Source of the DNA: Candidatus Streptomyces philanthi
GTDB lineage: Bacteria; Actinomycetota; Actinomycetes; Streptomycetales; Streptomycetaceae
Assembly (NCBI GenBank): GCA_018114805.1
Contig: CP073042.1
Span: 6,741,501-6,805,500 of the forward strand
Direction: 5' to 3'
DNA length: 64,000 nt
Shown: positions 53,101 through 61,400 of the stretch, piece by piece
Layout of the letters: the number at the start of each line of letters is the position of its first letter
How positions within the stretch are numbered: the stretch's first letter is position 1
Made by a program: the position numbers and the translations under genes
The notes under the pieces: model-generated
Told to the model about the DNA's origin: nothing
Database searches by the model: none
Seen by the model: the letters and a program-made list of their open reading frames with translations, nothing else

Positions 53101-55454
53101 GACCAGTCCACCGTCAGGTGGTGGGCGTGCAGTTCGGCCAGCGCGGCGGACAGCCCGTCGCCACCACTGACGCCACCGGCCGGCGAGGCGATCACGTGGA
53201 CCTCGTGGCCGGCCGCGGCGGCGACCGACGCGATGTCCGGGGTGGCCATGGCGCCCTCGCCCACCTCCACGAACAGCGTGTGACCGCGCCCGAGCACCTC
53301 CCGGACGGCGGCGGCCGGGCCGTCGGGCGCCGCGTGGAACGGCACGCGCGCCCCGGCTGGATCGACCGGCGCCAGGACCGTGGAGGTCACCGCGCGGGCG
53401 CCCTCCTTCAGCGATAGTGCACCCGCCACACACGCCCCGGCGACCGCGGCGTCGCCCACCCCGATCACCGCGGCGGGCCGTACGCCGTACTCCTCCCACA
53501 GCCCGGCCAGCGCGACCACGACCGCCCACCGCGCCGCCCGCTCGGCGACCACGTCAGCCGCCGTAGGCGCGGACCTGCCGGGGTCCGCGTCGGGCGCGGG
53601 TCGGGCACCGCGCAGGACATCCCGCACCGACCAGTCAGCGAAGCCACTCAGCGCCTCGTCACACTCGGCGAGGCGACGGGCGAACGCGGGCGAGGCGTCA
53701 GTCAGCCGGTCCGCCCAGTCCAGCCGCTCCGGCGGGGCCAGCACGAACACGGCGCGCGCGGCAGTACGTACACACCCACGCGTCACACCCGGCGCGTCCC
53801 GGTCCGCCGCGATTGCCCGCACCCCCGCCAGCAGCGCCACGCGATCGGTGCCCCACACCACGGCCCGGTGGTCGAAGACCGAGCGGGCCCGGGCCAACGC
53901 CGCGCCCACCTCGACGGCCGACAGCTCGGGGTGCTCCCCCACGTACGCGGCCAGCCGGTCGGCCTGGGCCCGCAGCGCCTCGGCGCCACGTCCGGAGACC
54001 ACCCACGGCACGCCGCCCGGCAGCGGTGCGAGCGGGGCCCGCCCCCCGGCACCGGCGTCTTGCCGTGGCGGCTCCGGGGAGTGCTCCAGGACCACGTGCG
54101 CGTTGGTGCCGCTGACCCCGAACGAGGAGATCCCCGCGCGGCGCGGGCGACCCGTGTCCGGCCACGCCCGCTGCTCGGTCAGCAACCTCACGGCACCGGC
54201 GGACCAGTCCACGTGCGGGTTCGGCGCGTCGACGTGCAGCGTGCGGGGCAGGACGCCGTGCCGCAGCGCGAGCACCATTTTGATCAGCCCGGCGACCCCG
54301 GCGGCGGCCTGCGCGTGGCCGATGTTGGACTTCACCGAGCCCAGCCACAGCGGCCGGTCGGCCGGTCGGTCCTGGCCGTAGGTGGCGAGCAGGGCCTGGG
54401 CCTCGATGGGGTCGCCGAGCGTGGTGCCCGTGCCGTGTGCCTCGACGGCGTCCACATCCGACGCGGCCAGGCCGGCCCCCGCCAGTGCCTGCCGGATCAC
54501 CCGCTGCTGCGCCGGCCCGCTCGGCGCGGTGAGCCCGCTGCTCGCGCCGTCCTGGTTGACGGCGCTGCCCCGGACCACCGCCAGGATGCGACGCCCGGCA
54601 CGCCGCGCGTCCGACAGCCGCTCCAGCAGGAGCATGCCCACACCTTCGCCCAGAGCGGTGCCGTCGGCCCCGGCCGCGAACGCCTTGCAGCGCGCGTCGC
54701 CCGCCAGCCCCCGCTGCCGGCTGAACTCGACCAGCGCCATCGGCGAGGCCATCACCGTCACCCCACCCGCCAGGGCCAGCGCGCAGTCACCCGCACGCAG
54801 CGCACGCGCCGCCTGGTGCACGGCGACCAGCGACGACGAACAGGCCGTGTCGAGACTGATCGCCGGCCCCTGCAGACCCAGCGCGTACGCCACCCGGCCG
54901 GAGGCCACACTGCCCGTACTGCCGTTGCCGAGATAGCCCTCGAACTCGCCCGGCGGCTGCCGCAGACGGGCCGCGTAGTCCTGGTAGATGACACCGGCGA
55001 ACACCCCGGTATCGGAGCCACGTAACGACACCGGGTCGATGCCGGCCCGCTCGGCCGCCTCCCAGCACGTCTCCAGGAGCAGCCGCTGCTGCGGATCGGT
55101 GGCCAGCGCCTCACGGGCGCTCATCCCGAAGAAGCCCGGGTCGAAGGAGGCTGCGTCGTGGAGGAAGCCGCCCTCGCGTACGGAGACGCTGCCGCGCCGG
55201 GCCGGGTCCGGGTCGTACAGGTCCTGGTCCCAGCCTCGGTCGGTCGGGAACGGGGAGATGACGTCCTGTCCCTCCGTGACCACCCGCCACAGTCCCTCGG
55301 GCGACGTCACGCCGCCGGGGAACCGGCAGGCCATGCCCACGATTGCGATCGGCTCAGTGCTGGCCTCCTCCACCTCCCGCAGCCGCTGCCGGGTCCGGCG
55401 CAGGTCCGAGGTCAGCCGTTTGAGGGTGTCGAGAACCTTCTCGTCGCTCGTCAT
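50115..55454 (-). CDS. pieA3: PieA3-like type I PKS: module 4 (KS-degenerate AT-DH-KR-ACP)
   Basis: The protein is 1,779 residues. KS Cys about 202 in LDTACSSSLVAVHQ, intact. The AT region (about 572-805) is short and lacks the GHSxG serine, the Arg and the YASH/HAFH motif. DH has canonical HRVLGRVLLP (about 862) and HPALLDAALR (about 1,035, Arg for His). B-type KR has GGTGTLGG (about 1,312), VVDDG and the catalytic Tyr in AGYAAANACL. ACP DLGFDSLASLDLQ (about 1,650) is unlike the other ACPs of the line. Piericidin needs an acetate unit here, so malonyl must be loaded by another AT. The ATG at 55,454 (MTSDEKVLDTLKRL, a docking coil) is chosen; the longer frame overlaps pieA2. Confidence 0.92.
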   Translation of the reverse strand: MTSDEKVLDTLKRLTSDLRRTRQRLREVEEASTEPIAIVGMACRFPGGVTSPEGLWRVVTEGQDVISPFPTDRGWDQDLYDPDPARRGSVSVREGGFLHDAASFDPGFFGMSAREALATDPQQRLLLETCWEAAERAGIDPVSLRGSDTGVFAGVIYQDYAARLRQPPGEFEGYLGNGSTGSVASGRVAYALGLQGPAISLDTACSSSLVAVHQAARALRAGDCALALAGGVTVMASPMALVEFSRQRGLAGDARCKAFAAGADGTALGEGVGMLLLERLSDARRAGRRILAVVRGSAVNQDGASSGLTAPSGPAQQRVIRQALAGAGLAASDVDAVEAHGTGTTLGDPIEAQALLATYGQDRPADRPLWLGSVKSNIGHAQAAAGVAGLIKMVLALRHGVLPRTLHVDAPNPHVDWSAGAVRLLTEQRAWPDTGRPRRAGISSFGVSGTNAHVVLEHSPEPPRQDAGAGGRAPLAPLPGGVPWVVSGRGAEALRAQADRLAAYVGEHPELSAVEVGAALARARSVFDHRAVVWGTDRVALLAGVRAIAADRDAPGVTRGCVRTAARAVFVLAPPERLDWADRLTDASPAFARRLAECDEALSGFADWSVRDVLRGARPAPDADPGRSAPTAADVVAERAARWAVVVALAGLWEEYGVRPAAVIGVGDAAVAGACVAGALSLKEGARAVTSTVLAPVDPAGARVPFHAAPDGPAAAVREVLGRGHTLFVEVGEGAMATPDIASVAAAAGHEVHVIASPAGGVSGGDGLSAALAELHAHHLTVDWSAPFPAEAPTVELPTYAFRRRRYWLDDGPRAADVAAAGLDPGDHPLLDATVELPDGGGWLHTGRLSARSHPWLADHRVLGRVLLPGTAVVELACWAGARAGCGHLAELTLIAPLELPGPDAGPDEGSALRLCVSAPDATGRRAFELFARPATEPRGPWTKHAVGTLAAAPDGVGPVAEPAHWPPHGAEPVALDDFAERSARLGIGAGPAFDGLRAVWQRGDEVFAEASAPAALQARTGRFGVHPALLDAALRAVVAASPDGASELLVPYAWHGVTITTAGAETLRVSITPEGPHVVQVTATDDAGTAVLSVTRLESRPLPVPLPAASGSLSRTHWVPATRADRGPVPLAVLGGADALPLAVDAPYPDLAALVAAVAAGAPPPGAVLWPVPVPGGASAPPPEAVRAVTGELLGLVRAWLAEPRLADVQLVAVVAEPTGAGEPGRRLVGAAVQGLLRSARSEHPRRFGLLNLADATAAALAPALALLDTEPEVTLRDGRPLVARLTPVAPAAGTEAGRVSDSGHGTVLVTGGTGTLGGLVAQRLAEQGARRLLLVSRRGGRAPGARALASDLAALGVEVAFAACDVADRPALAAVVRSVPAGQPLTGVVHAAGVVDDGLVTTLTPERLAAVLRPKVDAAWHLHELTAELDLREFVVFSSASGAFGPAGQAGYAAANACLDALVRHRHTQGLPALSLAWGPWAEQSALTGALTDRELERMGRDGVRPLATPDALDLFDAARGMAGEPVLVPLRLDPDRLRDRARRGHLAPLLAGLVTSSATPPTADQATAGAATPPPTPAPAPATAAPAAPAGGGAGPAEQRLRAMPEPERLQVLTELVLTQAALALGEAPEDGIDPDLGFVDLGFDSLASLDLQAALHEEIGVELPSTLIFDYPNATALAGHLCAELSGRQGTEVAPALAELDRLEAFLTPFAADDQARGSITHRLRDLLSRWADEPQEAPDKPDLAVASDDELFAALDQLRGTDRDTPPNSNPKRL
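53040..53740 (-). other. Degenerate, truncated AT domain of module 4 (AT0)
   Basis: Aligned with the module 3 AT, FPGQGSQ becomes LAPPERLDW, and GHSQGEIPAAV becomes GVGDAAVAGAC, so the nucleophilic Ser is gone. The next 100 or so residues, holding the substrate Arg, the acyl-specificity motif and the catalytic His, are deleted. The sequence resumes at VPFHAAPDG and reaches the normal post-AT linker VELPTYAFRRRRYW. The fold is therefore probably kept only as a structural linker. Confidence 0.88.
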
Positions 55455-55497
55455 GCTGGTGTACGTCTCCCCCCGCGAGTGGTCCAGGTCGTTCACG

Positions 55498-58400
55498 TCA
55501 GCCACGCAGTTCGTCGTCGACGATATCCAGGAACTCGTCCAGGGATACGTCACCGAACTCGTCACCCTCCACGGCGGGCCGCTCCCCTCCGGTCCCGCCT
55601 CCGCCGTCGGCCGCGCCCACCACGCCCGCCAACAACGCGCGCAGTCGCGTCGCCACCTGCCCGCGTGCCGGGTCGTCCGCCGCCACCGCCGACAGGTCCG
55701 CCGACAAGCCGTCGAGCCGGGTCAACAGGGCTCCGGCGTCAGGCCGCTCACGCTCCCGGAGCAGCTCGTCGAGGCGGTCCGCCACCTCCGCCGGCGTGGG
55801 GTGGTCGAAGACCAGGGTGGACGGCAGCCGCAGGCCGGTGGCCGCGCCCAACCGGTTCCGCAGCTCCACCGCCCGCAACGAGTCATAGCCGGCGTCGAGG
55901 AAGCCACGCTCGTCGTCGATGGCGTCGGCCGTGGCGTAACCCAGCACCAAAGCGGCCTGTTTCCTGACCAACTCCCGCAACGTATCAGTGCGTTCGGTCG
56001 CCGGCAGTCCGGAGAGAGTCAGTGTGGCGCCGGGTTCCGCGGTGTCCGCCCTGCCGGCCGGCGCGACCGACGCGCTGCCCGCGACCGCACGGGACGGCGC
56101 GGCGCCGAGCAGGCCCCGCAGCAGCGCGGGACGCGCACCGGGCCTGGCGCGCATCGCGGCCAGGTCGAGCCGGACCGGGAGCACCAGGGGCCGGTCCTGC
56201 CCGAGCGCGAGGTCGAACAGCGCCAACCCGTCCGCCGAGGACAACGGCAGCACACCCGCTCGCCGCAGCCGCGCCAGGCCCTCATCGCCCAGCCCGCCGG
56301 TCATCTCACTGGTCTCCTCCCACAGCCCCCACGCCATCGACACCGCCGGCAGCCCCGCCCCCCGGCGGTAATCCGCCAACGCGTCCAGATAGCCGTTGGC
56401 CGCGGCGTAGTTGGCCTGTCCCGCGCTGCCGAGCACGCCCCCGGCCGCCGAGAACAGGATGAAGAAGTCGAGGGGGGTGTGTTGGGTGAGTTGGTGGAGG
56501 TGCCAGGCGGTGTGGGTTTTGGGTTGGAGGGTTGTGTGGGTGTGTTGGGGGGTGAGGTTGGTGAGGAGGGCGTCGTGGAGTGTGCCGGCGGTGTGGATGA
56601 TGCCGGTGAGGGGGTGTTGGGGTGGGATGGTGGCGAGGGTGGTGGCGAGTTGTTGTGGGTTGGTGGTGTCGCAGGTGGTGATGGTGGTGGTGGCGCCGAG
56701 TTGGGTGAGTTGGTGGTGGAGTTGGGTGGCGCCGGGTGCGTGGGGTCCGCGGCGGGAGAGGAGGAGGAGGTGGCGTATGCCGTGGTGGGTGACGAGGTGG
56801 CGGGCGACGAGGCTGCCGAGGACTCCGGTACCACCGGTGATCACCACCGTCCCCTCCGACCGCGACGCCGGGACACCAGCCGTGGCCGGCGGACGACTCC
56901 GCTCCAACCGTGGCACCCACACGCGCCCCGCGCGCACGGCGCACTGCGGCTCGGCCCCGGCGAGCACATCCGCCAGCACCCGCCCCGAGCTGGCGTCCAC
57001 GTCCAGGTCCACCAGCGCGAACCGGTCCGGGTGCTCGGCCTGCGCGGACCGCACCATCCCCCACACGGAGGCCGCCGCCAGGTCCGACACGGACTCCGCC
57101 GGCCCATCACCCGCCGCGGGCGCCACCGCCACCGCTCCCCACGTCACCAGGACAAGGCGCGCGTCCTCGAACCTCTCCTCCCGCACCCACTCCTGGAACA
57201 GGCCGAGCATGCGCACCACCGCGTCGCTGGCCGCGTCAGCCGAATGACGCTCCGCGTCACGCGCCAACGGCCACGGGACCACCACGACCCGCGGCACACC
57301 AGCCGCGTCCGCGTCCACGGCCCGGGCGAGGTCCGCCAGCGTCGGATGGGCCTCCACGGCGCTCCCGGCCGCCAGCAGCGCCGGGCCGACCCCGAGCGCG
57401 TCCACACCCACCACCGCACAGCGCGCCACCCGGCCCGTCCCCGGCCCGTCGGCGGGCACCGCGTGCCACGCCACCTGGAACAGCGAGTCCGCCGCCGCCC
57501 GACCCGACGCGGCCAACTGCCGCTGGTCGACCGGCCGTACCGCCAGCGCGGAAACCGTGGCCACCGGCGCTCCCCGGCCATCGGCCACCGCGAGCGACAT
57601 CGTGTCGGGCCCGGTCGGCGTCAGCCGTACGCGCAGGTCGGTCGCGCTGGTGGCGTGCAGGGTCACCCCACGGAAGGAGAACGGCAGCACAACCCGCTCC
57701 ACACCGTCGAGCATCGTCGCGTGCAGGGCCGCGTCCAGCAGCGCGGGATGGAGGTCGAAGCGGCCGGCATCGGCGTGTTGCGGCTCGGGCAACCGCACCT
57801 CAGCGAACACCTCCGCGCCGCGCCGCCAGGCGGCCCGCAACCCCTGGAACGCGGGCCCGTAGACCAGACCGTCCTCCGCCAGCCGTGGGTAGATCCCCTC
57901 GACCGCCACCGGCACGGCTCCTTCCGGAGGCCAACTCGCCGCTTCTTCCCAGCCTGACGCCGCCTCGCCATCCGCCTTCGCCTCCGCATCCGCGTTCGCC
58001 GACAGCGACCCGGTCGCGTGACACGTCCACGCCGCCTCGTCCTCCTGCGGGGCGTGTGGTCGGGTGTGGATGGTGAGGGGGTGTTGTCCGGTGGGGTTGG
58101 GGGTGCCGATGTGGATTTGGAGGTGGTGGGGTTGGTGGGGGGTGAGGGTGAGTGGGGTGTGGAGGGTGAGTTCTTCGAGGTGGTGGAGTCCGGTGTGGTG
58201 TGCGGTGTGGAGGGCGAGTTCGAGGAGTGCGGTGCCGGGCAGGAGTGGGGTGTTCCAGAGTGCGTGGTCGGTGAGCCAGGGGTGGGTGTGGGTGGAGATG
58301 TGGCCGGTGTAGAGGGTTTCTTGGTTGGTGGCGAGGGTGGTGCGGGTGAGGAGGAACGGGTGGTCGGTGGCTTGGGGGTTGTGGTGTGTGGTGGGTGTGG

Positions 58401-61400
58401 TGAGCCAGTAGGGCTGGCGTTGGAAGGGGTAGGTGGGGAGGTCGAGTTGTGGTGTGGTGGTGGGGAGGGTGGTGTTCCAGTTGATGGGGGTGTTGTGGGT
58501 GTGGAGGTGGGCGGCGTGGGTGAGGAGTTGGGTCCAGGTGCCGTGGTCGCGTCGGAGGGTCGCGGTGATGGTGGCGGGTTGGTTGTGTTCGTTGGTGATG
58601 TCGTGGAGTGCGGTGGTGAGGATGGGGTGGGGGCTGATTTCGATGTAGGTGGTGTGTGCGTTGGTGAGTGCGGTGGTGGTGGCGTGGGTGAGGAGTACGG
58701 GTTGGCGGAGGTTGGTGTACCAGTAGTCGGCGGTGAGTTGGGTGGTGTCGAGGGCTTGGCCGGTGGTGGTGGAGTAGAAGGGGATGTTGCTGGTGGTGGG
58801 TTTGATGTCGGCGAGTTGTGTGAGTAGGTGTTCGCGGATGGTTTCGACGTGGGGGCTGTGGGAGGCGTAGTCGACGTTGATGCGTCGGGCGTGGATGTCC
58901 CGTTCCTCGCAGTGTGCGAGGAGGTTGTCCACCGCGACGGCGTCGCCGGCGATGACGGTGGTGTGGGGTCCGTTGTGCGCGGCGATGTGGAGTTCTTGTC
59001 CCCAGTTTCCGGGGAGTTGTTGGGTTGCTTGGGGGGTGAGGGTGAGGGAGGCCATGGTGCCGTGGCCGGTGAGGGTGGTGTGGATGGCTTGGCTGCGGAG
59101 GGCGGTGATGCGTGCGCCGTCGTCGAGGGTGAGGGCGCCTGCGATGACGGCTGCGGGGATCTCGCCTTGGGAGTGGCCGATGACGGCGGTGGGTTGGACG
59201 CCCAATGATTCCCATACTCGGGCGAGCGAGATCATGACGGCGAAGAGCGCGGGTTGGACGATGTCGACACGTTCGATGGGTTGGCCGTTGGTCAGCACGT
59301 CCGTCAACGACCAGTCGACGTACGGTGCCAGGGCGTTCTCGCACTCGGCTATCGACTGTCGGAAGACTTCGGAGGTGTCTAGGAGGTCGGTGGCCATGCC
59401 GGTCCACTGTGAGCCCTGACCCGGGAAGACGAAGACGGGTCGGCTGTGGTTTCTTCCCTGCCCCGTGACCACGCTCGGGTGCTCCTCATCCTTCGCGAGG
59501 GCGTGGAGCGCGTCGAGGAGGTGGTCGCGGTCGTGGGTGAGGAGGACGGCGCGATGTTCGAGGGTGGCTCGGCCTGTGAGCAAGGTGTGAGCGATGGCGT
59601 ACGGGTCGGCCTCCGGACGCTCTCCGAGGTACGTGGCGAGTTGTGCCGCTTGGGCGCGCAGGGCTTGGGCGTCACGGGCGGAGAGGACGATCGGTACGAC
59701 GCCCGTCTCGTCCGGCGTGCCCGTGTCGACCGGGGCGGCCTGCGGCTCGGGGGCTTGTTCCAGGATGACGTGGGCGTTGGTGCCGCTGATGCCGAAGGCG
59801 GACACGGCAGCCCGGCGGGGCCCGGTCTCACCGCGTACCCAGGCACGTTCCTCGGTCAGCAGCTCGACCGCGCCGGCCGTCCAGTCCACGTGGGTGGTGG
59901 GCTTGGACACGTGGAGGGTGCGGGGTAGCACCCCGTGGCGCATGGCTTGCACCATCTTGATGACTCCGGCGACTCCGGCGGCGGCCTGGGCGTGGCCGAT
60001 GTTGGACTTGAGTGAGCCCAGCCACAGGGGTCGGTCGGCGGGGCGGTCCTGGCCGTAGGTGGCGAGCAGAGCCTGGGCCTCGATCGGGTCGCCGAGGCGG
60101 GTGCCGGTGCCGTGCGCCTCCACCGCGTCCACCTCGTCCGGTGCCAGCCGCGCCGCGGCCAGCGCCGCGCGGATGACACGCTGTTGCGAGGGGCCGTTGG
60201 GGGCGGGGAGACCGTTGGACGCGCCGTCCTGGTTGGTCGCCGATCCTCGGATGACGGCGAGCACCTGGTGCCCGTTGCGTCGGGCGTCCGAGAGCCGTTC
60301 GAGCAACACCATGCCGGCGCCCTCGGACAGACCGAAGCCGTCCGCCTCGTCGGAGAACGCCATGCAGCGCCCGCTCGCCGACAGCGCCCCCATCCGGCCG
60401 AACCCGATGAACACGTCCGGCGTGGGCATCACCACCGCGCCGCCCGCGAGCGCCATCGTGCACTCGCCCGTGCGCAGCGCCTGGCTGGCCAGGTGCAGGG
60501 AGACCAGGGACGACGAGCACGCCGTGTCCACCGTGACCGCCGGGCCCTCAAGCCCGAACGTGTAAGCCAGGCGGCCCGAGATGACGCTGGTGACGCCGCC
60601 GGTGATGACGTAGTCCTGGACGGCGGGCGGCGCGTCGGCCGATCGGGGGCCGTACCCGTGGGACATCGCGCCGACGAACGTTCCGGTACGGCTGCCGCGT
60701 AGCGTCGCCGGGTCGATGCCCGCGCGCTCGAACGCCTCCCATGTGGTTTCCAGCACCAACCGCTGTTGCGGGTCCATGGCCAGCGCCTCGCGCGGGCCGA
60801 TGCCGAAGAACGCCGCGTCGAACCCGGCAACGTCCCGCAGGAAGCCACCTTCCCTGGTATGCCGACGGCCCGCGTCGTCGGCATCGTCGGCGCCGCCGAT
60901 GCCGAAGGACTCGGCCAGGTCCCAGCCTCGGTCGGTCGGCGGCGCCGAGATGGCGTCTCCACCGTTCCTGACCAGCTGCCACAGGTCGTCGGGGCTGGCG
61001 ACGCCACCGGGGAAGCGGCAGGCCATGGCGATGATGGCGATCGGGTCATCGTCCGTGGCCGCCACCGTGGCCACCGGCGTCGCCTTCTGGTCAGCCGTGG
61101 GCTCGTTCGGAGCGTCCACCAGTGACTCGCGTAGGTGGGCCGCCAACACGAGAGGCGTCGGGTGATCGAAGACAAGGGTCGCCGGCAGCCGAAGCCCCGT
61201 CGCCTCGGCGAGCCGGTTGCGCAGAGCGAGTGAGGTCAGCGAGTCGAACCCGGCGTCCTTGAAGGCCCGGTCCACCCGAGCGGACTCAGCCATGTCCAAC
61301 CCGAGCACCACCCGGGCATGCCGGCTGATCAGCTCGGTCAGCGCCGCCTCCTGGTCCGCGGCGGTCAGCGTGGCCAACCGGGCACGTAGTTCCGCGGCGG

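Noticed and set aside
55455..55565. Longer N-terminus for pieA3 (start 55,565)
   Set aside because: It would overlap the end of pieA2 by 68 bases and adds sequence unlike a docking coil. ATG 55,454 gives the standard docking helix.
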